A stretch of DNA of 43,732 bases from Marine group II euryarchaeote REDSEA-S11_B3N4 (GCA_001628485.1 LURR01000032.1:1-43732), one strand, 5' to 3'; counted from the stretch's first letter, positions 1-8,932 are shown. The notes: generated by a model not told the origin, from the sequence alone. Translations and numbers: made by a program.

Positions 1-2400
1 GCTCGCGTTCATGCACCCGGTCTGCCCCGTCTGGTTCTGCCAGGTGCCCGTGGCACATGGGGTCTGGCTGGAGGATCCGTTCACATCCACGTATTGGCCT
101 GGAATCGCCTCAATGCAACTCGACTGCCCGGTCTGATTCTGCCAACTACCGGCGAGGCACTCAATCGCGGAGTCAGAGCCCCAGAGGGGAACATGCTGAC
201 CGACTGGGGCTGCCTCACATGAGCCCCCTTCTACTGCTCGGAACTGGCCCGATGGGCAGGGGAGGTCGAAACCTGTCTGCTCGTATGGGCTAGAGGCGTT
301 CCTCTTGATGCCCGGCAGCCAATAGAAGGTAGAGGGGTCGAAGGAGGACGGGTCCGCAGGGGCGCTCGCGTTCTGTGTGCTGGAGTAAGCCCCCGCCCCC
401 ATCAGATCAATCTCCGAACCGAACACGGGTCTGAAGTCGTTCATTTCGGGTGAGACAAGCATTCCGGCGACGCTCTCATTTGCGTTCTGGGCGTCGTAGC
501 CGTTCCAGTTGTTGCCAATCGTGGTGTTGTTTACGGGTATCGGGTTTGATTCGTTAGAGTTGGTTCTGTGCCCGCTTATCGAGTCCGCCACGTTGGACAT
601 GATCGTCGAGTTCTCGTTGCCCCCCGTAGAGTCGTAGAGGACTATGATGTGGTTCCTGTCGTCCTCCGACCCGAGGAGGACCGTGTTGTTGGTGACGCTG
701 TGGTAGTCGCCCTTGGCCACTATGGCCCCGTTGGCGTTCCAGAGCACGTTGTGGTGCACGCTGGCGTTTCTTCCAGCGTTGGTTCCCCCGAACGGACCGT
801 CCATCCTGATGCCGTACTTTGGCACGTCGTGAATCCAGTTGTAGGCGACGGTGGCGCCCTGCTGCTCCGCCTGCATCATCTGTACGACGGTCCCGTCAGA
901 CTGGATGTATGCAGTGTCGTATATCTCATTGAACATAATCTGCGGCGCGTTACCTATCCTGATCGTTGCCGAGGTCCCGGTCTTGTGCATCGTGTTGTTG
1001 GTGAATCGATTGGTCGTACCGTCCATCATGATGGTCGTCATCAGGCTCTTCTGGTCGGAGCCCGACCAGTCGATGTGGTAGAAGTATGAGTTGTTGATGG
1101 TGTTGTTCTGGGAGCTTGATGCCCCTCCATGGGCCTCGAAGGCGGCCCCGTCGGTATACAGGAAGTCGCATCTGTCTACGAGGCAGCCTATGCAGTCGTC
1201 TACCCTAGATACGTACCTGTTGTCCATGTCCTCACCAGCATATCCCAGTGATCTCTTTGAGGTACTGGGGTAGAGTAGCGTAGAGTTCCTGATCTCCGAG
1301 CCGTCGCAGTCATCAAGTCTGAATGTGGTGGCGAAGTAGTCGAATCCCTCGACCACCACCCCATCGTCACCCGAGCACAGGATTGCGTATGGTTGGGTCT
1401 TCATCCTGATGTTAAGGTCGTTTGGATCCCTGCCGTCCCTGGGCATGTAGTACACTGTATTTGACGGTGACTCATGGTCGAAGAACCACTCTCCTGGGAC
1501 GTCCAGCAGTTCCAGTTTCTGGGTTAGGAAGTACATGTGGTGCTTGTACTTCCACCCGCTGCTGGGTACTTCCTGGAATGTGAAGGAGCCGTTGCTTATG
1601 TTATGAGAGGTAACATTCCTGCTCCAGGTCCTGAAGGACCCGATGTTCAGTACCGCTATCGCACCAGTAGCATTCACCCCACTGTCGATGAGGCCATCGT
1701 GACCGGAGTAGGAAGAATTGTCGTCCTCTAACTCACCGTTTACGTAATTCAGGCAGTAGTACTTGCTACCGCTCTGGTACTTTACCATTCCATCGTTGCA
1801 GGGCGTAGTCGCGTCCGTCTCGTAGTCATCCACGTCCACGCTACCGTGCGCCCAATACTCGTCATCATTGAGAGCAGTCCCGTCAGAGAAGTTCGCGTTG
1901 GGCCACCTTGCCGGCATCTCCTCCTGGTAGTCGACGAAGAGCTGCCATGCATCCTGCGAGAGGTCCGTCTTCCAGACGGCCCCCTCCGAGGAAGAAGAGT
2001 CGTGTACAGACCAGGACCCCCCCAGGTCATCCTTCACGCTCCTGCTCCCGTCGAGAATCACTCTCTCTCCATCCGCGGCCTTCAGCCTCATTCCGGGTTC
2101 GTCCAGAGTGATGACCTCGTGATACACCCCTTCTCGGACAATTACCGAACCCCCCTCTCCTGCAAGGTCTACTGCGACCTGGATAGAGGCCGTGGGGCAA
2201 TCCGAGGTCCCAGCCCAAGAGTCGTTCCCGGTTACGATGTCTGCGTAGAAAGCGCCACCGGAGTGAGTCTGGTTAGTACAGCTGGCTACCGAAGAAGACC
2301 CCATCTGGGAAGGCTCGTTGACCATCCAGTATCCGTTGCTCATGGAAGCCGCTACCGAAGTCAGCATCAGTATTACTAGTAATACTGCGGTGCGCCTCAT
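1..2400 (-). CDS. Secreted right-handed beta-helix protein with cysteine-rich repeats (3' end off window)
   Basis: The frame is open from an ATG at 2400 to the window edge, giving 800 codons with no stop. Residues 1-20 form a signal peptide (MRRTAVLLVILML). Next comes a start typical of beta-helix proteins (FYADIVTGNDSWAG, then a SIQVAVDLAGEGGSVIV stretch), and a PGEWFFD...TVYYMP motif like those I associate with beta-helix glycosidases and lyases. Many Asn-rich helical rungs follow (for example VAYNWIHDV and HHNVLWNANGAIV). From about residue 700 there are cysteine repeats of roughly 25-50 residues with a WQNQTGQ core and paired Cys, resembling ephrin-receptor/TNFR-like GCC repeats. It is probably an exported polysaccharide-binding or degrading surface protein. 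The substrate is unknown and the C-terminal anchor is not visible. It has its own promoter, so it is probably not co-transcribed with the operon upstream. Confidence 0.8.
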   Translation of the reverse strand, partial: MRRTAVLLVILMLTSVAASMSNGYWMVNEPSQMGSSSVASCTNQTHSGGAFYADIVTGNDSWAGTSDCPTASIQVAVDLAGEGGSVIVREGVYHEVITLDEPGMRLKAADGERVILDGSRSVKDDLGGSWSVHDSSSSEGAVWKTDLSQDAWQLFVDYQEEMPARWPNANFSDGTALNDDEYWAHGSVDVDDYETDATTPCNDGMVKYQSGSKYYCLNYVNGELEDDNSSYSGHDGLIDSGVNATGAIAVLNIGSFRTWSRNVTSHNISNGSFTFQEVPSSGWKYKHHMYFLTQKLELLDVPGEWFFDHESPSNTVYYMPRDGRDPNDLNIRMKTQPYAILCSGDDGVVVEGFDYFATTFRLDDCDGSEIRNSTLLYPSTSKRSLGYAGEDMDNRYVSRVDDCIGCLVDRCDFLYTDGAAFEAHGGASSSQNNTINNSYFYHIDWSGSDQKSLMTTIMMDGTTNRFTNNTMHKTGTSATIRIGNAPQIMFNEIYDTAYIQSDGTVVQMMQAEQQGATVAYNWIHDVPKYGIRMDGPFGGTNAGRNASVHHNVLWNANGAIVAKGDYHSVTNNTVLLGSEDDRNHIIVLYDSTGGNENSTIMSNVADSISGHRTNSNESNPIPVNNTTIGNNWNGYDAQNANESVAGMLVSPEMNDFRPVFGSEIDLMGAGAYSSTQNASAPADPSSFDPSTFYWLPGIKRNASSPYEQTGFDLPCPSGQFRAVEGGSCEAAPVGQHVPLWGSDSAIECLAGSWQNQTGQSSCIEAIPGQYVDVNGSSSQTPCATGTWQNQTGQTGCMNAS

Positions 2401-2422
2401 CGTCCGTTCCCGTAGTGGGGCG

Positions 2423-2430
2423 GATAAAAA
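2423..2430 (-). promoter_or_regulatory. TATA box of the beta-helix gene
   Basis: On the minus strand this reads TTTTTATC, centred about 27 bases before the ATG at 2400. That spacing predicts a leaderless transcript. It lies in the 56-base gap after the ketoacyl synthase gene. Confidence 0.5.
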
Positions 2431-2456
2431 GGCCTGCCCAGCAGTATTCCCATTTC

Positions 2457-3443
2457 CTACGTCCATACGAATGCGTTCGCGCCCCATGCCAACCCCCCGC
2501 CGAAGGCAGCCGTCACGATCAGGTCCCCACTGTTCACGAGTCCCTCGTCAACAGCCTCGCGGAGTGCTATTGGGACGCTTGCCCCCGCGGTATTCCCGTA
2601 CCTCTGGAGATTGGTGAAGGTCTTGTCCATGGGCAATCCCAGGTTCTCCATGCCAGCCTCGACGATTCTGAGGTTTGCCTGGTGGGGGATAATCAGATCG
2701 ACCTCCGAGAGGTCCCTTTCTATCCTTTCTAGTACACCCCTGACAGCCTGTGGGAAGGCCTCGATAGCGAATCTCCATACTGCCCTCCCATCCATCTGGA
2801 AGTACTGGTCACCTTCATCGAATCCGGACGAATGGAGGGGGGTCCTCACGCCTCCAGCAGGAATCTCGATCACCTCCGATCCGCTACCGTCTGACATCAT
2901 CCAGCTGCCCAGCACCCCCCTTCCATCTCCTACTTCTGAAAGAACGGCCGCTCCAGCCCCGTCCCCGAAAAGCACGCAAGTCCCCCTGTCCTCCCAATTC
3001 AGGATCCTGCTGTAAACTTCCGATCCAATAACGAGGACGTTTGAGTAGTCCCGGGTTCCCGCATATCTTGATCCGACGTCTAGCGCATGTACCCAACCAG
3101 CGCATACCGCGTTGATGTCGAAGGCCGCTGCATTTTTGCACCCAAGCTTGTGTTGTGTGATTCCTGCCGTGGAAGATAGGGGGACGTCCGGGCTGCTCGT
3201 TGCGAGAATCAGCATGTCGATGTCATCCGGGGACAGGCCCGCCTCCTCGATCGCCTGCTGGCTCGCTATCACTGCCAGGTCGCTCGTGCAGACGTCAGGG
3301 TCTGCTATCCTCCTCTCTTTGATTCCGGTTTTCGTGGTGATCCACTCATCGCTGGTCTCCACCAGGCCTGCCCAGTCCTCGTTCGTCATCACCTTGGAGG
3401 GGACGTGGGACCCCAGGCCCACTATTCCAGCAGGAGGCATCAT
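2457..3443 (-). CDS. 3-oxoacyl-ACP synthase III (KAS III / FabH-like)
   Basis: This thiolase-fold protein of about 328 residues has the FabH triad in the usual places: Cys114 in INAVCAGW, His254 in IPHQANLR and Asn284 in RYGNTAG. E. coli FabH has C112/H244/N274. Family members condense an acyl-CoA with malonyl-ACP, or act as acyltransferases in natural-product pathways. No other fatty-acid synthase gene is nearby, so the second role is plausible. I chose the ATG at 3443 because MMPPAGIVGLG matches the family's start; a GTG at 3470 would add nine residues and leave only 10 bases to the gene upstream. It is the last gene of the six-gene operon. HMG-CoA synthase is the main alternative but fits the motifs less well. 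Confidence 0.85.
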   Translation of the reverse strand: MMPPAGIVGLGSHVPSKVMTNEDWAGLVETSDEWITTKTGIKERRIADPDVCTSDLAVIASQQAIEEAGLSPDDIDMLILATSSPDVPLSSTAGITQHKLGCKNAAAFDINAVCAGWVHALDVGSRYAGTRDYSNVLVIGSEVYSRILNWEDRGTCVLFGDGAGAAVLSEVGDGRGVLGSWMMSDGSGSEVIEIPAGGVRTPLHSSGFDEGDQYFQMDGRAVWRFAIEAFPQAVRGVLERIERDLSEVDLIIPHQANLRIVEAGMENLGLPMDKTFTNLQRYGNTAGASVPIALREAVDEGLVNSGDLIVTAAFGGGLAWGANAFVWT

Positions 3444-3480
3444 GCCCGACCTACTATTGGGGACTTTCACTCTTGCTGCA

Positions 3481-4935
3481 CTAGTCGTGCTTCACGCACA
3501 CGTTCATAGCCTCTGAGAAGAATCCCAGGCTCCACTTCCCGCCTTCCCTCCCGACTCCACTGTCCTTCACCCCTCCAAACGGTACTCGGAGGTCCCTGTG
3601 CAGCCAGGCGTTTACCCATACCATCCCGGTCTCAATCGATTCCGAGAACCTCCTGCCCCTCTCTAGGTCGCTAGTCCAGACGCTTCCTGCGAGGCCGTAG
3701 CGAGTGCAGTTCGCTATTTCCAGAGCCTCATCATCGGTCTCGAACCGGTGAAGCGTAACCACAGGTCCGAAGATCTCCTCGGTGGAGCACCTCGAGTAGG
3801 GCGAAAGGCCCGATATTACAGTCGGAGCCATCCAGTTCCCGCCAGCGAAATCGGATGGAAGGCAAGGCTCCCCGCCCGTCAGTACAGTCCCGCCCTCTTC
3901 GAGCGCTAAATCGACATAACCTCTGACCTTCTGGAGGTGTTCCTTCGATATCAGGGCCCCTAGTTGGGTGGATTCATCCGACGGGTCTCCGATAGAAAGG
4001 GCCTCTACGGACTCAACGAACTTCTCCTCGAACTCATCGTAAATCGAATCCTCGACGAGCACCCTAGAGCCGCACAGGCATACTTGTCCCTGGTTGAGGA
4101 AACCCGACCTGACTACTCCAGCGACGGTGCCCTCCATGTCGCAGTCCGCGAAGACAATGCTGGAGTTCTTCCCCCCAAGCTCAAGGCTCACCTTCTTGAA
4201 CATCGGAGCGGCAGAGGAGGCTACCTTCTCCCCTGTCGAAGTCCCCCCTGTGAAAGAGACAAGGTCCACGTCTGGATGCCCCACTAGGGGCGCTCCGGCT
4301 CCGATTCCGTCACCGTGTACGAGGTTGATCACGCCCGCTGGTAGGCCGACGCTATCCACCGCTCTCATCAGGAGGTCAGCCGTCATGGGGGTCAGCTCGC
4401 TAGGCTTGCAGACCACTGTGTTGCCCATGCCTATCGCGGGTGCCACCTTCCACGACAATAGGTACAGAGGGAGGTTCCAAGGCGTAATCAGTGCTCCTAC
4501 GCCGACAGGCTTGTTCAAGACGTAGTTAGTGGAGTCATCAGTATCGAATATCTCCGGCTCCTGCTCCCTAATCATGCCCGCAAAGAATCGGAAGTTAGCC
4601 ACAGACCTGCTGGCATCAAGAGATCTGGCAAGTGAAATCGGCTTACCGGTGTCCCTGCTCTCAAGTACCGCTATCTCCTCGTACGACGACTCAAGGTGGT
4701 CTGCTATCTTGTCCAGCCAATCAGCCCTGTCATCCGGACTAAGCGAACCCCATCCTGGTTGAGCCTCACGAGCAGCCTCGACCGCCGCATCTATCGTCTC
4801 AGATCCCGATAGTGGGACCTTTCCGTATACCCTTCCAGTGGCGGGCTCTAACACATCCATCCAGTCCTGACCGGAGTGCTCTACGAAACTGCCTCCGATG
4901 TAATTGCTGAGGTACACTAGATGCTGCTCATCCAT
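3481..4935 (-). CDS. Aldehyde dehydrogenase, ALDH8 / 2-aminomuconate semialdehyde dehydrogenase type
   Basis: The 484-residue product is a soluble NAD(P)-dependent aldehyde dehydrogenase. Visible residues are Asn154 (TPWNLPL), the general base Glu252 (LELGGKN) and the nucleophile Cys286 (NQGQVCLCGS). The C-terminal block HRDLRVPFGGVKDSGVGREG followed by a FFSEAMNVCVKH end resembles ALDH8A1 and 2-hydroxy/2-aminomuconate semialdehyde dehydrogenases, which oxidise a conjugated semialdehyde to the acid. Family membership is clear; the substrate is inferred from resemblance only. No 3-hydroxyanthranilate or catechol dioxygenase is in the window to supply that substrate. The start overlaps the end of the asparaginase-like gene by 8 bases, which implies translational coupling in the operon. 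Confidence 0.85.
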   Translation of the reverse strand: MDEQHLVYLSNYIGGSFVEHSGQDWMDVLEPATGRVYGKVPLSGSETIDAAVEAAREAQPGWGSLSPDDRADWLDKIADHLESSYEEIAVLESRDTGKPISLARSLDASRSVANFRFFAGMIREQEPEIFDTDDSTNYVLNKPVGVGALITPWNLPLYLLSWKVAPAIGMGNTVVCKPSELTPMTADLLMRAVDSVGLPAGVINLVHGDGIGAGAPLVGHPDVDLVSFTGGTSTGEKVASSAAPMFKKVSLELGGKNSSIVFADCDMEGTVAGVVRSGFLNQGQVCLCGSRVLVEDSIYDEFEEKFVESVEALSIGDPSDESTQLGALISKEHLQKVRGYVDLALEEGGTVLTGGEPCLPSDFAGGNWMAPTVISGLSPYSRCSTEEIFGPVVTLHRFETDDEALEIANCTRYGLAGSVWTSDLERGRRFSESIETGMVWVNAWLHRDLRVPFGGVKDSGVGREGGKWSLGFFSEAMNVCVKHD

Positions 4936-6112
4936 CTAAAGCACCCTCGTTGGAAAACGGGTCATGGCGAGTCATCCCCTCCGAGTAGTCCTTCCAGTCG
5001 ATAGAGAAGCTGTCTCTGTTCGGGTCCCACTCATCCCATGTTACAACCTGCTCCAACTTGTCTAGATACATTTCCGGAACGACTCGGGGAACTATGAATG
5101 CCTTCTGCCTGTGAAGCGGATATGGATTCCTGAGGGTGATTCCGAGGACTCCCAGAACTGCCCTTGCCACGTACCATGTAGCCTGAGAGTTCCAGCCATG
5201 TGCTATCTTGATGACTATCCCTAGGCCGTTAGGCCAGTCCTCGTGCTCGATAGCGAGTCCGAGTAGCCCATCAGCTCCCTCCTTTGCAATCAGTCTGCCG
5301 TTGCCTGCCTTGAGGCAAGTTGAGTCGAGTCTGTTGAATCCCCCTATCAGATCGGGGTGGCGGTTCATCGCCTCCCAAATCCAGTCATCTTCCTTCTCCC
5401 TAACTATGCCTGCGAACATTATCGCTAACTCGTCTACTGTGTTGGATACGGTGGGTAGGCCGCAACCGTCCTTTGCAACCCTCTGAGGCTCCCAATCCGG
5501 AGAATCCATGATATTTCTCAGGACATCAATGAACATGGGGAACCAAGGAGAGCTCGGAAGCGTGTAGCCGGCTCTGTTTATGCCCATCCTTCTGAGCGCC
5601 TTTAGCATCGCGGCATGCTCTCCCGAGCATGTGTGGAACCACCTTCTTGGCCTTCTAACTTGTCTGCCGAACTGAATTAGGGGGACGTCCAGAGGGCATT
5701 GCATCAATCCCCACTCGGACTCGGTAAGAAGAGACTGAGCAGTAGCAACGTGTTCAGTGTCTCCGTTATGCGAAGAGCAAGAAATAGCCTTCTGCTCCCA
5801 GGTCAGCCCATCGGCTTCCAATACGTCCGCAAACGCCTTCATCAATAGGGGTTTCATCATCGATCTCCCATATACCAAGACGTTCCCTCCAAACGAGTGG
5901 ATAACCTCGGTTCCGTGCGACCAGGAAATTGCTCCATGGATGGTGTTCTCGGAGACGTCTAGTCGACGGAAGTCCACCAGTGGTTCCCATTCGACGTCTC
6001 TTCCGGTGGCTATCCCATCGAACTTCTCGCCTAGCGGATTCGTGGGATATACGGACGAACCCGGCCTACCCGGAGAGACGCTTGACGGATTCGCACTCCC
6101 CTCTCCGGACAT
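4928..6112 (-). CDS. L-asparaginase II-like amidohydrolase (PF06089 type)
   Basis: The 394-residue product resembles the Rhizobium-type asparaginase II family. Landmarks run in the expected order: NTIHGAISW near residue 56, a KPLLMKAF segment, CSSHNGDTEHVA near residue 112, the HTCSGEHAAML motif with the presumed reactive Cys/Ser region near 160, and KDGCGLPTVSN near 215. The family hydrolyses asparagine to aspartate and ammonia, but inside this operon it may act on another amide or remove an amino group from a pathway intermediate. It starts with a one-base TGATG overlap with the monooxygenase gene and overlaps the aldehyde dehydrogenase by 8 bases. About 50 N-terminal residues rich in Ser, Pro and Gly are unlike the family core, so a later start is possible. 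Confidence 0.75.
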   Translation of the reverse strand: MSGEGSANPSSVSPGRPGSSVYPTNPLGEKFDGIATGRDVEWEPLVDFRRLDVSENTIHGAISWSHGTEVIHSFGGNVLVYGRSMMKPLLMKAFADVLEADGLTWEQKAISCSSHNGDTEHVATAQSLLTESEWGLMQCPLDVPLIQFGRQVRRPRRWFHTCSGEHAAMLKALRRMGINRAGYTLPSSPWFPMFIDVLRNIMDSPDWEPQRVAKDGCGLPTVSNTVDELAIMFAGIVREKEDDWIWEAMNRHPDLIGGFNRLDSTCLKAGNGRLIAKEGADGLLGLAIEHEDWPNGLGIVIKIAHGWNSQATWYVARAVLGVLGITLRNPYPLHRQKAFIVPRVVPEMYLDKLEQVVTWDEWDPNRDSFSIDWKDYSEGMTRHDPFSNEGALDG

Positions 6113-7353
6113 CAGATACCTCCGTTCACTCGGGGGGCGACTTTGTTCATGAACGCCGCCATGTTCCTCATCACCCTGGCGCTATCGTGGTTGAAGAAGT
6201 CGAACCAGCACATTATCCGGTCGTCCGGGTGAAACCTCTCGGATATCTGCTCGCTTACGCTATCGACGCTACCTATCACTGCGTTATCGGTGGCTCGCTC
6301 TATCTTACTGGGGTCAATGGTCCCCTCCAAGGCGCTCCAGTAGGTGGAGAGTGCCGAACGTGCCTCATCCATGGCAGCGGCGTCCTGCTCCTCCTTGGAC
6401 AGGCCTTCCTCGTCGTTCACGAACACCATCACAGTTCTCGGCATCATCCTTCTTTCCCACCTCCCACCATCAACATGGTAACTGGAACTCATTCGTTCGT
6501 GAGTCTCCTCAATGATATTGGGAGGGGTGATACTTAGGTTGAAAACCTGGACTGGTCTGAATCTGTTCACCTTCTCTTGGAGAACGCTATCGTGACTGCC
6601 CAATACAAGATTTAGCAAATCCCTCCTCCAGTCTTGCGGTATAGTCTTGATATCCTCGAAAAGATACCTATTACCCATATTTATCGAGTCAGGGAGAGAG
6701 TCAAGCCCCAGCTCAACTTGTGCCACTCTTTGGACCTCCGACCAATCATCGTCTGTCCTGAAATTGCTCCTTGTCAGAATTGTCGGTGCAACTTCGTCAC
6801 TCGAAACAATTTCTCCGTTCAGGAGTCTTAGGAAAATTTCTGATGCCTCCGAAAATATCTGGCCCCTCAGCGCAGGCCACGCTGCTTCCTCAAGGGCGTC
6901 CCTCGGGACAATTCCATATGGTCTTGCCATGAATTCGAATCGGCCCGCAGAGAAACCGATGTGTAGCTTTCTGACCTCATCTGGATCCATTCCATGAAGT
7001 GCAAGGAACGACCCTACCCTCTCTGCCTGGGCTATTGGTCCTCCCGAAGCTAGTATTGACATCACCGCACTACCGACCTCCATTCTCTCGGTTCGCGCGA
7101 ACATCTCCCTTGCTACCTGGAAGAAGTCAGTGCATAGACCGACCTCCCCGGGATAGTGGGGGACAACAGGTTTGCTGTTCCTCTTCTGTATCTCAGTTGA
7201 AAGATGGGCCTGCGCGACCCAACCAACTCCGAACCCCAATTTGTCTGCTAGGACCACTTGGTCGAAGAAACTAGTGAACATCTCACTCTCCGAGGGAGTA
7301 TACCCGGTCGTATCCGGAGTCTGGGAGATGGAGAAGAAAACGTCGAATTCCAT
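6112..7353 (-). CDS. Luciferase-like (LLM) flavin-dependent monooxygenase
   Basis: The 413-residue protein has the bacterial-luciferase TIM-barrel pattern: an N-terminal MEFDVFFSIS strand, a LADKLGFGVGWVAQAHL segment near residue 37, RMEVGSAVMSI near 90 and HIGFSAGRFEFMARPYG near 132. LLM enzymes use reduced FMN or F420 with O2 or an organic substrate; which cofactor applies here cannot be read from the sequence. No flavin reductase gene is next to it. The gene follows the SDR by 11 bases and shares one base with the asparaginase-like gene. In this operon it is the likely oxygenation or oxidation step. The region 280-330 is more variable than usual and could be a substrate lid. Confidence 0.8.
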   Translation of the reverse strand: MEFDVFFSISQTPDTTGYTPSESEMFTSFFDQVVLADKLGFGVGWVAQAHLSTEIQKRNSKPVVPHYPGEVGLCTDFFQVAREMFARTERMEVGSAVMSILASGGPIAQAERVGSFLALHGMDPDEVRKLHIGFSAGRFEFMARPYGIVPRDALEEAAWPALRGQIFSEASEIFLRLLNGEIVSSDEVAPTILTRSNFRTDDDWSEVQRVAQVELGLDSLPDSINMGNRYLFEDIKTIPQDWRRDLLNLVLGSHDSVLQEKVNRFRPVQVFNLSITPPNIIEETHERMSSSYHVDGGRWERRMMPRTVMVFVNDEEGLSKEEQDAAAMDEARSALSTYWSALEGTIDPSKIERATDNAVIGSVDSVSEQISERFHPDDRIMCWFDFFNHDSARVMRNMAAFMNKVAPRVNGGI

Positions 7354-7364
7354 TGAAATCCTCT

Positions 7365-8165
7365 CTAAATCGAGCGCATTCTACCACCATCTACGGCCAG
7401 GCTGACCCCTCTAATGCCGCTACTACTGGGTAAGCACAGCCAAGTCACAGCAGCAGCCGTCTCCATAGGGTCGATTAGACGTTGGATAGGGACGCCGCTC
7501 ATCCAATCGTCTTGGACGCTCTTGACCGGCTTCCCTGTTCTGTTAGAGATGGACTCAGCAAGAGAACCCAGCCTGTCCGTATCGGTGAATCCAGGAAGAA
7601 TGTTGTTTATTGTGATGCAGGGGGGCAGCTCTCTTGACAAGGACTTAGCCCAGGATGCCATTGCTCCTCTCAGGGTGTTGGAGAGGCCTATGTTGTCAAT
7701 CGGCTCTCTCACCGAGGTTGAGATGATGTTCACAATCCTGCCCGTACCTTCTGATTCCATATCAGGAACCAGTGCCCTAGTCAATGTGTGGGAAGCGTGC
7801 AGATGTCTCCTGAAAGGGGCATCAAAGTCATCCAAATCATTCTCCAACAGTGGTCCGCCGGGAGGTCCTCCAGAATTGTTCACTAGGATGTGGATGGGGC
7901 CAATATCGCGGACCATTTCCTCCACGCCGGCAATGTCCTCAAGGTCCAACTCGATACCCTCATGTCCTTCTCCATGCATCTCCTGTATCAGTGAGTCCAG
8001 GTCCGAAGAGGTCCTCGCGCAGGCGATTACTCTAGCACCACCTCTCGCGAGCATCAATGCGCAAGCCCGACCTATGCCCTTTGAGGCCCCACACACAAGA
8101 GCCGTATTTCCACTAAGAATCCCCTCTGCAAAGGGGAAGTCCGAACCTGCAAGATTGCTTTCCAT
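7365..8165 (-). CDS. SDR-family protein with substituted catalytic Tyr/Lys
   Basis: The 266-residue Rossmann protein keeps the NAD(P) site (VCGASKGIGRA near residue 26), the NNSGG strand motif near 95 and the DGGR end. The usual YxxxK active site is changed. Where Tyr and Lys should be, the sequence reads SNTLRGAMASWAKSL, so aligned Tyr becomes Ser and Lys becomes Arg, while the upstream Ser (ISTS) remains. I recall a distinct SDR subgroup with this LSNTLR signature, sometimes near ALDH8 enzymes in bacterial aromatic amino-acid catabolism; this is memory, not a search. Function may be a non-classical reductase, a dehydratase-like step or a binding role. It follows the formyltransferase gene by 8 bases. 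Confidence 0.8.
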   Translation of the reverse strand: MESNLAGSDFPFAEGILSGNTALVCGASKGIGRACALMLARGGARVIACARTSSDLDSLIQEMHGEGHEGIELDLEDIAGVEEMVRDIGPIHILVNNSGGPPGGPLLENDLDDFDAPFRRHLHASHTLTRALVPDMESEGTGRIVNIISTSVREPIDNIGLSNTLRGAMASWAKSLSRELPPCITINNILPGFTDTDRLGSLAESISNRTGKPVKSVQDDWMSGVPIQRLIDPMETAAAVTWLCLPSSSGIRGVSLAVDGGRMRSI

Positions 8166-8173
8166 CTGTTCAC

Positions 8174-8932
8174 CTAGTCTGAGTAATGCGCATAAGTCTG
8201 GTCCCTAAGTTTTTGTCTGACCGCTTCTAGAATTTCTTCCGGTGCATTCCTGAAAGTGGGATGGTATGCCTCGCCCTGCGGCCTCCTTATTTCGTCCCAG
8301 ATTCCTTGCTCATATGCAAGTAGGGCTTCTTTCATTAGGACCCCGGCAAGGACCAAGGTGTGGTAGCATAAATCCTCGTAAGTCATGCCCCTCAACACTG
8401 GAAACTCTCTTCTCATGAGGAGATCCCCAGTATCAATGCCGTTGTCACAGAAGTGGGTGGAGGATCCGATTGGGATGTCATGGAAAACCGACCATGCAGG
8501 AGATGCAGAGCCTCGGCAGTCAGGGAGTAGGCCAGGGTGCGAGTTGATTACCCCATCCGCAGGATAGTCCAGAATCTCTCCTCTGATTATCCTAGTCCCG
8601 CCGAACACTATCAGGTCCAGATCCATTCCCTCTAGGTGTGGCATGACCTCCTCAGAATTGTGGATAGGGACGGAGACAACATCTATCCCCAACTCATTGG
8701 CTTGCTCCTGTATCGATGGAGCTATCTGGTGGCCCTCGATACGCTTGAGGAACTTCTCCCGTTCCTCATCACCTATCTCGGAGTCTTCCTCTATGATTAG
8801 GTCAGGGATGAACCCCTCGGACAGTATCTGCATGAGCATCTCTCTACCGTACGGATGCTCTTTGAGCAAAAGGAATGCGAACTTTGGTTTGCCCATGCTA
8901 TGTCTTCCGCAGGGGCCATTGATACCCTTCAT
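8174..8932 (-). CDS. Formyltransferase-fold enzyme (Fmt/GART-like)
   Basis: The 252-residue protein carries the formyl-transferase catalytic pattern: Asn and His in GVINSHPGLLP near residue 130 and Asp in GIDTGDLLM near residue 165. Relatives move a formyl group from 10-formyltetrahydrofolate to an amine (Met-tRNA, GAR, amino sugars, hydroxyornithine). The Met-tRNA formyltransferase C-terminal domain is absent, and archaea do not formylate initiator tRNA, so a small-molecule amine is the likely acceptor. It is the first gene of the operon. The ATG at 8932 gives the longest form; an ATG at 8896 (MGKPKFAFLLL) starts right at the domain and is equally possible. It is divergent from the histone gene. 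Confidence 0.75.
   Translation of the reverse strand: MKGINGPCGRHSMGKPKFAFLLLKEHPYGREMLMQILSEGFIPDLIIEEDSEIGDEEREKFLKRIEGHQIAPSIQEQANELGIDVVSVPIHNSEEVMPHLEGMDLDLIVFGGTRIIRGEILDYPADGVINSHPGLLPDCRGSASPAWSVFHDIPIGSSTHFCDNGIDTGDLLMRREFPVLRGMTYEDLCYHTLVLAGVLMKEALLAYEQGIWDEIRRPQGEAYHPTFRNAPEEILEAVRQKLRDQTYAHYSD

Noticed and set aside
568-1089. Long plus-strand frames in 57-2379
   Set aside because: They lie antisense to the continuous minus-strand beta-helix gene, whose product has a signal peptide and clear repeats.
2457-3443. HMG-CoA synthase identity for the thiolase-fold gene
   Set aside because: The Cys/His/Asn triad spacing and PHQANLR and YGNTAGAS motifs are those of FabH.
7414-8208. 264-codon plus-strand frame
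   Set aside because: Antisense to the SDR gene and without recognisable motifs.
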